From CAZGMC01 sp964526565 (GTDB lineage: Bacteria; Pseudomonadota; Alphaproteobacteria; DSM-16000; Inquilinaceae): a stretch of 10,569 nt of DNA. The stretch spans positions 1 to 10,569 of the forward strand of contig CAZGMC010000117.1 in NCBI GenBank assembly GCA_964526565.1, given 5' to 3'. Under the pieces are notes generated by a model. It saw only the letters and a list, made by a program, of their open reading frames with translations. It ran no database searches and had not been told where the DNA came from. Below are positions 1 to 6,500 of the stretch, piece by piece (the stretch's first letter is position 1; the number at the start of each line of letters is the position of its first letter). The position numbers were made by a program, and so were the translations under genes.

Positions 1-218
1 CGGGCGGCGGTCTACGGGCGGCGGTCTACGGGCGGCGGTCTACGGGCGGCGGTCTACGGGCGGCGGTCTCCGGGCGGCGGTCGACGGGCGGCGGGCGACG
101 GGCGGCGGTCTACGGGCGGCGGTCTACGGGCGGCGGTCTACGGGCGGCGGTCCCCGGGCGGCGGTCCCCGGGCGGCGGTCCCCGGGCGGTGGTCCCCGGG
201 CGGCGGTCTACGGGCGGG
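1..218. repeat. 14-bp GC-rich tandem repeat array upstream of hypB
   Basis: There are fifteen consecutive full 14-bp units (positions 1-210) with consensus CGGGCGGCGGTCTA, plus a partial unit at 211-218. The array may continue left of the window. Eight units are exact (1-4, 8-10 and 15). The others vary mostly in the last four bases (TCTC, TCGA, GCGA, TCCC), and the four consecutive TCCC units (11-14) suggest local amplification. The array ends where the hypB ribosome-binding site begins. Since 14 is not a multiple of 3, all three + frames read the same 14-residue cycle and none contains a stop. The - strand meets TAG every 42 bases in each frame. No CRISPR-like spacers are present. Its function is unknown; it could be a slippage-prone VNTR that changes the spacing between an upstream promoter or gene and hypB. 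Confidence 0.97.
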
Positions 219-228
219 AGATGGTCAT

Positions 229-1284
229 ATGTGCACGGTGTGCGGCTGCGGCCATGCGGACGATCATGGCACCGAAAGCCACGATCATGCCGATGGACAC
301 GCCCATGGGCATGCCCACGAGCACCACCACGAGCACGAGCACGTCGGTGCCGACGGCACCGTTTACCGGCACAGCCATGCCGTCCGCGTCGGCCCCGACG
401 GCCGCAGCGAGGAACATGTCAGCACCGGCCACGCCGGCGCCGGGCACCGGCATCGCCACGGGTACGGGAACGATCACGATCACGATCACGATCACGATCA
501 CACGTACGCGCATGCGCACGCCCACGCGGCGGCGCACACGCAGCAGACCGTACGCCTGGACCGCGGCCCGGCCGGCACCGAAGTGCCCGGCATGAGCCAG
601 TCGCGGCTGGTCCGCATCGAGCAGGACATCCTGGCCCGCAACGACGAGTTCGCCGCCGCCAACCGGCTGCTGTTCCGGGGCCTGGGCGTGCTGGCGCTCA
701 ACCTCGTCTCCAGCCCCGGCGCCGGCAAGACGACGCTGCTGGTGCGCACGCTGCAGGACCTGCGCGACCGCTTCCCCGCCGCCGTGATCGAGGGCGACCA
801 GCAGACCGACCTGGATGCCTCGCGCATCCGCGCCACCGGGGTGACGGCGGTGCAGATCAACACCGGCAAGGGCTGCCACCTGGACGCGTCGATGGTCACC
901 CGCGCCGCCGGCGGCCTGGGCCTCGCCCCCGGCGGGGTGTTGTTCATCGAGAACGTTGGCAACCTGGTCTGCCCGGCCGGGTTCGACCTGGGCGAGGCGC
1001 ACAAGGTGGTGGTCGTCTCGGTCACCGAGGGCGAGGACAAGCCGCTCAAGTACCCCAACATGTTCGCCGCTGCCGACCTGATGCTGGTCAACAAGGTCGA
1101 CCTGCTGCCCTACGTGCAGTTCAACGTCGACCGGCTGGAAGCCTATGCCCGCCGCGTCAACCCGCGCCTCGCCACGCTCCGCGTGTCCGCCACCACCGGC
1201 GAGGGCCTGCCCGACTGGTATGCCTGGATCGCGGCCGAGCGCACCCGGCTGCACGCCGCGGCCGGGCCGCCGGCGGCGGAGTAG
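229..1284 (+). CDS. hypB: HypB, hydrogenase nickel-incorporation GTPase with His-rich nickel-binding region
   Basis: HypB is a cytoplasmic GTPase that, with HypA, delivers nickel to the large subunit of NiFe-hydrogenases after the Fe(CN)2CO group is in place. The 351-residue product opens with a CxxCGC high-affinity nickel motif (Cys2, Cys5, Cys7). A histidine-rich segment follows (about residues 9-103, roughly 29 His), including five Asp-His pairs at 82-91. The SIMIBI-type G domain starts near residue 125. It has the P-loop SSPGAGKTT (about 161-169), the metal-site GKGCH segment, ENVGNLVCP, and the guanine-specificity NKVD at 288-291. The ATG at 229 is chosen because it sits 8 nt after GGGAG (216-220) and begins exactly at the nickel motif. 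The His-rich region implies nickel storage as well as delivery, as known for rhizobial HypB. hypF follows after 5 bp. hypA is not in the window. Confidence 0.97.
   Translation: MCTVCGCGHADDHGTESHDHADGHAHGHAHEHHHEHEHVGADGTVYRHSHAVRVGPDGRSEEHVSTGHAGAGHRHRHGYGNDHDHDHDHDHTYAHAHAHAAAHTQQTVRLDRGPAGTEVPGMSQSRLVRIEQDILARNDEFAAANRLLFRGLGVLALNLVSSPGAGKTTLLVRTLQDLRDRFPAAVIEGDQQTDLDASRIRATGVTAVQINTGKGCHLDASMVTRAAGGLGLAPGGVLFIENVGNLVCPAGFDLGEAHKVVVVSVTEGEDKPLKYPNMFAAADLMLVNKVDLLPYVQFNVDRLEAYARRVNPRLATLRVSATTGEGLPDWYAWIAAERTRLHAAAGPPAAE
472..501 (+). repeat. Hexanucleotide repeat (GATCAC)x5 inside hypB
   Basis: Five perfect head-to-tail copies of GATCAC lie in frame and encode five Asp-His pairs (HypB residues 82-91). 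Because the unit is 6 bp, gain or loss of a copy keeps the reading frame and changes the protein by one Asp-His pair. It could therefore tune metal-binding capacity by slippage; that role is inference. Confidence 0.95.
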
Positions 1285-1289
1285 CCGCC

Positions 1290-3617
1290 GTGCCGGACGG
1301 TGCCGCGCCCGCCGCCGTCCGCTGCCGCGTCCGCGTGCGCGGCCTGGTGCAGGGCGTCGGCTTCCGCCCGTACGTGTATGCCCTGGCCAGGGCGCACGGC
1401 CTGTCCGGCTGGGTGCTCAACGACGGCGAGGGCGTGCTGCTGGAGGTCGAGGGGTCGGGCGCCGCCGCCTTCGCCGCCGCGCTGGCCGCCGACCCGCCGC
1501 CGCTGGCCCGCATCGACGCCGTCGAGGCGGCGGCCGTGGTGCCGTGCGGCGACGGACCCGGCCGGTTCGTCATCCGCGACAGCGCCGGCGGGGCGGTGAC
1601 CACCGGCGTCGCCCCCGACGCCGCGGTCTGCCCGGCCTGCCTGGCGGAGCTGTTCGACCCGGCCGACCGGCGCTACCGCTACCCGTTCCTGAACTGCACC
1701 CACTGCGGGCCGCGCTATACCATCACCCGCCGCCTGCCCTATGACCGGCCGCAGACGGCGATGGCGCCGTTCCCGCTGTGTCCCGACTGCGCCCGCGAGT
1801 ACCACGACCCGGCCGACCGCCGCTTCCACGCCCAGCCGGTCGCCTGCCCGGCCTGCGGGCCGCGCCTGTCCATGCCCGTGGCGGAGATCGTCGCCCGCCT
1901 GCGGGCCGGGCAGATCGTGGCGGTCAAGGGCCTGGGCGGCTTCCATCTGGCCTGCGACGCCTTCAACACCGAGGCCGTGGCCCGCCTGCGCCGTGTCAAG
2001 CAGCGCGACGCCAAGCCCTTCGCCGTGATGGTCGCCAACCCCGCCAGCGCCGCCCGCCTGGCAGAGATCTCTCCGGCCGAGGCGGCGCTTCTCGCCTCTG
2101 CTGAACGCCCCATCGTCCTGCTGAAGCGCGCTCCCTCCGGTACAGCGCACCATGCCCGATCCCCCGCCCCGCGGGGGCGGGAGATGCCCTCCGACCTGGC
2201 CCCCAACCTGTCCTGGCTCGGCGTCCTGCTGCCCTACACGCCGCTGCACTACCTGCTGTTCCACGATGCCGCCGGCCGCCCCGACGGCATGGCCTGGCTG
2301 GAGGAGGCGCAGGACCTGACCCTGGTCATGACCAGCGCCAACCCCGGCGGCGAGCCGCTGGTCATCGGCAACGCCGAGGCGCGCCGCCGGCTGAGCGGGA
2401 TCGCCGACGCCATCGTCGACCACGACCGGGACATCGTGATCCGCGCCGACGACGGCTTGGCGCGGGTCATCGCCGGCGCCCCGGCCCTGCTGCGCCGCGC
2501 CCGCGGCCACGTGCCGGCGGCCATCCGCCTGCCGCGCGCCGTGCCGCCGGTGCTGGCCGTCGGCGGCCATCTGAAGGCCGCGGTGTGCGTCACGCGCGGC
2601 GCGGAGGCGTTCCTGTCGCAGCATGTCGGCGACCTGGACAACGCCGCCACCCTCGGCTTCCTGGAAGAGACGGTGGAGCATCTGTTGCACGTCCTGCAGG
2701 TCGAGCTCGCTGTCATCGCCCACGACCTGCACCCGGACTTCCAGTCGACCCTGTACGCGCAGGACCTTGCCGAAGCGTGCGGCCGGCCGGCGTTCGGCGT
2801 GCAGCACCACCATGCCCATGTCGCCGCCGTCCTGGCCGAGCACGGCATCGACCCGGCCCGCGATGGTCCAATGGTCGGCCTGGCGCTGGACGGCTTCGGC
2901 CTGGGCGGCGACGGCGGCGCCTGGGGCGGCGAACTGCTCGCCCTGGATGGGCCGAAGTTCGAGCGGATCGGCCACCTGCGCCCGCTGCCCCAGCCCGGCG
3001 GCGACGCGGCCGCGCGCCAGCCCTGGCGCATGGCCGCCGCCGCCCTGCACGCCCTCGGCCGCGGCGGGGAGATCGCTGCCCGGTTCGCCGTGCACGGCCC
3101 GGCCGCCGGTGTGGCGGCGCTGCTGGACCGCGGCGTCAACACGCCGTCGACGACCTCGTGCGGCCGGCTGTTCGACGCCGCCTGCGGCCTGCTCGGCGTG
3201 GTGCCCGCGGCCACCTATGAGGGCGAGGCGCCGATGGCGCTGGAGTCGCTCGTCACCCGGCCGCGGGTGCTGCCCGGCGGCTGGCGCGTCGACGGTGGCA
3301 CGCTCGACCTGCTGCCGCTGCTGGCGGCGCTGGACGGCCGCGATCCGGCCGATGGCGCCGACCTGTTCCACGGCACCCTGGCCGCCGCGCTGGTCGACTG
3401 GGCGCTGCCGGTGGTGCAGGCGCGCGGGCTGCGCCGCATCGCCCTGTCCGGCGGCTGCCTGTGCAACGCGGTGTTGGCCGAGGCGCTGGTCGCCGGCTTC
3501 GCCGCGCATGGCGTCGCCGCCCTGCTGCCGCGCCGGGTGCCGGCCAATGACGGCGGGCTCGCCCTCGGCCAGGCCTGGGTGGCCGGGCTGGCGGCGGCCG
3601 CCGCAACGGTTTCATAA
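1290..3617 (+). CDS. hypF: HypF, carbamoyltransferase for NiFe-hydrogenase maturation
   Basis: HypF uses carbamoyl phosphate and ATP to make carbamoyl-adenylate and passes the carbamoyl group to the C-terminal Cys of HypE, the source of the active-site cyanide ligands. The GTG at 1290 gives 775 residues, close to the family's usual 750. GGAG (1278-1281) lies 8 nt upstream, inside the end of hypB, suggesting translational coupling. The same frame stays open back to position 189, but that is GC-rich read-through. Domains in order: acylphosphatase (about 10-100, GLVQGVGFR at 18-26); two Cys4 zinc fingers (C114/C117/C136/C139 and C164/C167/C186/C189, spacing CX2CX18CX2CX24CX2CX18CX2C); a YrdC-like domain (about 196-390, with KGLGGFH and KQRDAKPF); and a Kae1-like domain (HHHAH at 506-510, NDGG at 753-756). 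About 20 extra residues near 284-302 interrupt the YrdC-like region. No hypE partner gene is visible. Confidence 0.97.
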   Translation: MPDGAAPAAVRCRVRVRGLVQGVGFRPYVYALARAHGLSGWVLNDGEGVLLEVEGSGAAAFAAALAADPPPLARIDAVEAAAVVPCGDGPGRFVIRDSAGGAVTTGVAPDAAVCPACLAELFDPADRRYRYPFLNCTHCGPRYTITRRLPYDRPQTAMAPFPLCPDCAREYHDPADRRFHAQPVACPACGPRLSMPVAEIVARLRAGQIVAVKGLGGFHLACDAFNTEAVARLRRVKQRDAKPFAVMVANPASAARLAEISPAEAALLASAERPIVLLKRAPSGTAHHARSPAPRGREMPSDLAPNLSWLGVLLPYTPLHYLLFHDAAGRPDGMAWLEEAQDLTLVMTSANPGGEPLVIGNAEARRRLSGIADAIVDHDRDIVIRADDGLARVIAGAPALLRRARGHVPAAIRLPRAVPPVLAVGGHLKAAVCVTRGAEAFLSQHVGDLDNAATLGFLEETVEHLLHVLQVELAVIAHDLHPDFQSTLYAQDLAEACGRPAFGVQHHHAHVAAVLAEHGIDPARDGPMVGLALDGFGLGGDGGAWGGELLALDGPKFERIGHLRPLPQPGGDAAARQPWRMAAAALHALGRGGEIAARFAVHGPAAGVAALLDRGVNTPSTTSCGRLFDAACGLLGVVPAATYEGEAPMALESLVTRPRVLPGGWRVDGGTLDLLPLLAALDGRDPADGADLFHGTLAAALVDWALPVVQARGLRRIALSGGCLCNAVLAEALVAGFAAHGVAALLPRRVPANDGGLALGQAWVAGLAAAAATVS
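2158..2185. repeat. GC palindrome within an apparent in-frame insertion in hypF
   Basis: CCCGCCCC (2163-2170) is the perfect reverse complement of GGGGCGGG (2174-2181), with a 3-nt loop. After one mismatch the pairing continues for three more base pairs. It encodes part of a Pro/Arg/Ser-rich stretch (about residues 284-302) between the conserved PIVLLKR strand and the LAPNLSWLGVLLPYTPLHYLLF region, where family members as I remember them have a short loop. It resembles the palindromic elements known to sit in frame inside proteobacterial genes. The palindrome is directly visible; the insertion reading rests on family memory, not an alignment. Confidence 0.6.
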
Positions 3618-3631
3618 GGGAGGGCTCCCCC

Positions 3632-3862
3632 ATGTGCCTCGCCATTCCCGCCCGCGTCGTCGAGCTGCTGCCGGCCGAGCAGGCCGTGGTCGACCTGGAC
3701 GGCGTGCGCAAGACGATCTCCATGCTGCTGATCGAGGACGCGGCCGTCGGCGACTTCGTGCTGGTCCACGTCGGCTATGCGCTGAGCAAGATCGATCCGG
3801 ACGAGGCCGCGCAGACCCTGGCGCTGATGCGCGAGGCGATGGCGCTGGAGGACGCCCGATGA
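3632..3862 (+). CDS. hypC: HypC, hydrogenase assembly chaperone
   Basis: HypC is a small chaperone that forms a complex with HypD, holds the Fe(CN)2CO unit through its N-terminal Cys, and delivers it to the hydrogenase large-subunit precursor. The 76-residue product starts with the signature MCLAIPA, with the essential Cys2. It continues as an OB-fold-like small domain with DLDGVRKTIS and the conserved VHVGYALSKID near residues 45-55 (His46). A strong GGGAGGG site at 3618-3624 lies 7 nt before the ATG, just after the hypF stop. Its own stop overlaps the hypD start as ATGA, so HypC and HypD are probably made in coupled fashion, in keeping with their working as a complex. Confidence 0.97.
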   Translation: MCLAIPARVVELLPAEQAVVDLDGVRKTISMLLIEDAAVGDFVLVHVGYALSKIDPDEAAQTLALMREAMALEDAR

Positions 3863-4983
3863 AATACGTCGACGAGTTCCGCGACGGCGCCCTGGCCCGC
3901 GGCGTCGCCGCCCGCATCCGCGCCACCGTCGATCCGGACCGCGATTACCGGATCATGGAGTTCTGCGGCGGCCACACCCACGCCATCAGCCGCTACGGCC
4001 TGGAGGACCTGCTGCCCGCCAACCTGCGGCTGGTGCACGGGCCCGGCTGCCCGGTGTGCGTGCTGCCGATCGGCCGGCTCGACCAGGCGATCGCCCTGGC
4101 GCGGCGGCCGGAGGTGATCCTGTGCTGCTATGGCGACATGATGCGGGTGCCGGCCTCGGGCCGCGACAGCCTGATCCGCGCCAAGGCCGCCGGCGCCGAC
4201 GTGCGCATGGTCTATTCCAGCAGCGACGCCCTGGCCGTGGCCCAGGCGGCGCCGGAGCGCGAGGTGGTGTTCTTCGCCATCGGCTTCGAGACCACCACGC
4301 CGGCCACCGCCGCCGCGCTCGCCCAGGCACGGGCGCTGGGCAAGAAGAACTTCTCGGTGCTGTGCAACCACGTGCTGACGCCCTCGGCGATGCGCGCCAT
4401 CCTGGATGCCTCCGGCCCCGATGCGGTGCGCGTCGACGCCTTCATCGGCCCCGGCCACGTCAGCGCCGTGATCGGCACCGCCCCGTACGAGCCGTTCGCC
4501 GAAACCTATGGCAAGCCGATCGCGATCGCCGGGTTCGAGCCGCTCGACGTGCTCCAGGCCGTGCTGATGCTGGTGGAGCAGTTTCGCGACGGCCGCTGTG
4601 TGGTGGAGAACCAGTACGCCCGCGCCGTCGGCCGCGCCGGCAACCGCAAGGCCCAGGCGCTGATCGCCGAGACGCTGGCCCTGCGCGAGTCGTTCGAGTG
4701 GCGCGGCCTGGGCAGCATTCCGTTCAGCGCGCTGCGCGTCGCCGACGCCTATGCCGGGTTCGACGCCGAGCGCCGCTTCGGGCTCGACTATGCGCCGGTG
4801 CCCGACCACCCGGCCTGCGAGTGCGGCACCATCCTGCGCGGCGCCAAGCGTCCTGCCGAATGCCGCATCTTCGCCACCGGCTGCACGCCCGAGAACCCGA
4901 TCGGCGCCTGCATGGTCTCCCCCGAAGGCGCCTGCGCGGCGCACTACCTGTACGGCCGGTTCCGGGATCTGGCGGCGGAATAG
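3859..4983 (+). CDS. hypD: HypD, iron-sulfur scaffold for Fe(CN)2CO assembly
   Basis: HypD carries a 4Fe-4S cluster and, with HypC, is the scaffold where iron receives its CO and CN ligands; cyanide arrives from HypE. The product is 374 residues, essentially the same length as E. coli HypD. Diagnostic motifs are CGGHTH (36-41), GPGCPVC (61-67, with the redox-active Cys pair 64/67), and a C-terminal cysteine-rich region (Cys320, 322, 335, 342, 351, 359) that includes the cluster ligands. GGAGG at 3847-3851 lies inside hypC, 7 nt before the ATG. It is the last recognisable hyp gene here. The sequence directly after its TAG does not encode HypE, so the maturation set is either split between loci or interrupted by the foreign DNA that follows. 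Confidence 0.97.
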   Translation: MKYVDEFRDGALARGVAARIRATVDPDRDYRIMEFCGGHTHAISRYGLEDLLPANLRLVHGPGCPVCVLPIGRLDQAIALARRPEVILCCYGDMMRVPASGRDSLIRAKAAGADVRMVYSSSDALAVAQAAPEREVVFFAIGFETTTPATAAALAQARALGKKNFSVLCNHVLTPSAMRAILDASGPDAVRVDAFIGPGHVSAVIGTAPYEPFAETYGKPIAIAGFEPLDVLQAVLMLVEQFRDGRCVVENQYARAVGRAGNRKAQALIAETLALRESFEWRGLGSIPFSALRVADAYAGFDAERRFGLDYAPVPDHPACECGTILRGAKRPAECRIFATGCTPENPIGACMVSPEGACAAHYLYGRFRDLAAE

Positions 4984-4989
4984 TCGGCC

Positions 4990-5214
4990 TTATACTGAAA
5001 ATGTGGGGCTTCTTGAGGAATTGCGCGGTTGAGCGGTTTTTCCAAGCACGGCGCGGGCCCGCAGCAGCGCGCCGGGCCCGCGCAGCGGGATACGCACGAC
5101 GGCCTCGACGTCGAGGATATGGATCTGCTGTTCCAGCTTCTCCTTGACCGGATGCAGCGCTTCGTGCGTCCAGGGGAACAGGGAGTGCTGAATACAGCTC
5201 CAGGGCTTCCGCAT
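4990..5214 (-). pseudogene. Possible remnant of an unidentified gene
   Basis: An open frame of 74 codons reads toward hypD and ends just past it. Between about 5190 and 5035 its codons end mostly in G or C, as in the host genes. The peptide includes a plausible stretch (WTHEALHPVKEKLEQQIHIL, then DVEAVVRIPLRGPGALLRAR) that looks like part of a folded protein rather than random sequence. I do not recognise the family. It has no clear ribosome-binding site, and its final ten or so codons look non-coding. It may be a fragment left by a rearrangement or a decayed mobile element. The opposite strand is also open here, so this call is weak. Confidence 0.2.
5051..5083. repeat. Perfect 11-bp inverted repeat downstream of hypD
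   Basis: GCGCGGGCCCG (5051-5061) and its exact reverse complement CGGGCCCGCGC (5073-5083) flank an 11-nt loop. It lies about 70 bp after the hypD stop. It could form a very stable hairpin ending the hyp transcript, but no T-run follows on either strand, so it is not a standard intrinsic terminator. It could equally be a protein-binding palindrome, or chance in GC-rich DNA. Confidence 0.6.
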
Positions 5215-5359
5215 GATGATCGGGACTGTCGGGTGGCTATTCTCAGGATTGCAGAGTTAGATTAAGATTTAGTAGTGTCCTTTCGTGCGTATCATCGTAT
5301 CGCTGAGAAGGTTAATGGGCTCCACCCCCGGTGATTAGGTTTGTGGGAGAATACGACTA

Positions 5360-6103
5360 ATGAAAGACATCCGTGATATGAGCAAGGGTGAGAAAATTCA
5401 AGCCTTTCGAAGGAGTGGTCCTAGCATATTTAAGTATTTAGCACATTTTTTTGGTGTATTCAAGATGCTATCATATTGTTCGTATATTTTTGTAGGCTGG
5501 CATGCATATCTTGGTAACATAAGCTGGTGGTGGTTAATAGCATGTTTCACTGCATCATTATTATTTGAATATTTGAGTAGAGCAAGCGTTCATTCACATT
5601 TGATGACCCAGGGGTACCACTACTATGGTGTAGAAGGAGCCACACAAAATGGTTTTGACGGGACCGTACGTGGAATTAATGATATAGTATCAAAATTTGG
5701 CGCTGTCATGGAAACTCATGACTGGCTTACGACGTTCTACGATACAAATGTTCTACCTTTTGAAAAAGAAGAGATCAGAAAAGCAATTTTTGTATGCTAC
5801 TATCTTGAGAAAGATCAGGAGAAGAAAGAGTTGCTGAAAACCGCGTTATTGGCTTTAACTCATTTCCAAAACAACATTGGCCATACACCAATCAAAACCG
5901 TAATTAAAGATTCTATTACAAAGTACAATACAATTTCTAATGTTAATGATGAAAATATGGATCATGAAAATTTATATCATTTAGTAAAGGATATCCTGGC
6001 CGAGAGCGCCGACATAGAGAGCAGCAAAGCGTCAGAATTGAGCTCGCTCGCGGATGCAGAATTCAAGATGTATTTGAATATGTTGGAACGTCAAGTTTTA
6101 TAG
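5360..6103 (+). CDS. Unknown AT-rich two-TM membrane protein, probably horizontally acquired
   Basis: This 247-residue protein of unrecognised family has two hydrophobic segments near its N-terminus (about 28-50 and 53-72, the second starting with a WWW cluster). A roughly 170-residue hydrophilic, mostly helical and probably cytoplasmic region follows, with charged runs such as FEKEEIRKAI and EKDQEKKELL. There is no signal peptide or catalytic motif that I can see. The start is supported by GGGAGA (5345-5350), 9 nt before the ATG. GC is about 35-37% in two sampled 60-bp lines, far below the flanking genes, and AT-ending codons dominate, so recent transfer is likely. The last 30 or so codons (from about 5995) rise to near 58% GC. 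The 2TM-plus-helical-tail layout recalls SLATT-type effector proteins of bacterial conflict systems, but that is a topology analogy only, with no motif match. Confidence 0.8.
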   Translation: MKDIRDMSKGEKIQAFRRSGPSIFKYLAHFFGVFKMLSYCSYIFVGWHAYLGNISWWWLIACFTASLLFEYLSRASVHSHLMTQGYHYYGVEGATQNGFDGTVRGINDIVSKFGAVMETHDWLTTFYDTNVLPFEKEEIRKAIFVCYYLEKDQEKKELLKTALLALTHFQNNIGHTPIKTVIKDSITKYNTISNVNDENMDHENLYHLVKDILAESADIESSKASELSSLADAEFKMYLNMLERQVL

Positions 6104-6500
6104 GCGCCATGGAGACAACAGAGCGGCCGCGGGCCGCGCGCATGCCGCTGCTCGGCCCGAAGGAAGTAGGGCCCAGCGTACGCTCGTGCCGTTCGGGACC
6201 GGCGTGATCGCCGTGGCCCGGACCGCCGATTCCTGTCCCGGAACGGCCATGCCGGGATTGCGGCACCAGGCTGGCGCTGGCGGCATCGGGCTCCAGACGG
6301 GTGCGGGATGACCCGCAGCGCAGACGGCAATTTAGGCCATGACAACGATGGGTTGCCGGGCGGGCGTGATTTCGTCATCAGGCGCGGCAGGCGGGTTCCG
6401 GCAGCATGGGGGCATGGCGGAGGCGCGCCGCCTGCTGCCGCGTGCTGCCGCGAGGCGCGAGATTGACCTTGAGGACGCAGAGGGCGCAGGCGAAGGCTGT
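6104..6500. other. Non-coding interval between the AT-rich gene and hslO
   Basis: Both flanking genes end here, so this is a convergent intergenic region. GC returns to host level immediately after the AT-rich gene. GCGGCC/GGCCGC (6123-6128 and 6132-6137, 3-nt loop) could form a short hairpin about 20 bp after the upstream stop, but no T-run follows. Close to the hslO end, 6472-6490 holds a purine-rich GAGGACGCAGAGGGCGCAGG motif resembling a type seen between genes in many bacteria. Open frames exist on both strands, but none has family-like protein sequence, a good ribosome-binding site or a domain I can name. Confidence 0.6.

Larger units (their letters stand above)
4984..5359. other. Gene-poor spacer between hypD and the AT-rich gene
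   Basis: No recognisable gene is present where hypE might be expected. The left part (to about 5200) still has host-like GC and contains a perfect 11-bp inverted repeat. The right part (about 5230-5359) becomes AT-richer towards the foreign gene. Two opposing short open frames cross it (- strand 5214-4990; + strand 5029-5265) and neither matches a family I know. GGGAGA at 5345-5350 is the likely ribosome-binding site for the next gene. I could not place a convincing promoter. Confidence 0.6.

Noticed and set aside
1..210. CRISPR array
   Set aside because: The 14-bp units are contiguous with no spacers, and no cas genes are present.
189..1289. N-terminal extension of HypF in the same frame
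   Set aside because: It runs out of frame through hypB and the tandem repeat and has Arg/Pro-rich shadow composition. The acylphosphatase domain and a ribosome-binding site support the GTG at 1290.
1143..3509. Long antisense open frame of 788 codons opposite hypF
   Set aside because: This is typical of GC-rich coding DNA: Gln/Gly/Arg/Val-rich shadow protein without any family motif.
2623..3858. Long N-terminal extension of HypD into hypF and hypC
   Set aside because: The upstream part is an Arg/Pro/Ser-rich shadow of hypF. HypD starts at the conserved position with an ATGA overlap and a GGAGG site.
4984..6340. Insertion sequence with terminal inverted repeats around the AT-rich gene
   Set aside because: Comparing the sequence after hypD (4987-5010) with that near 6325-6345 gave only weak similarity. 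No transposase motif or clear target duplication was found.
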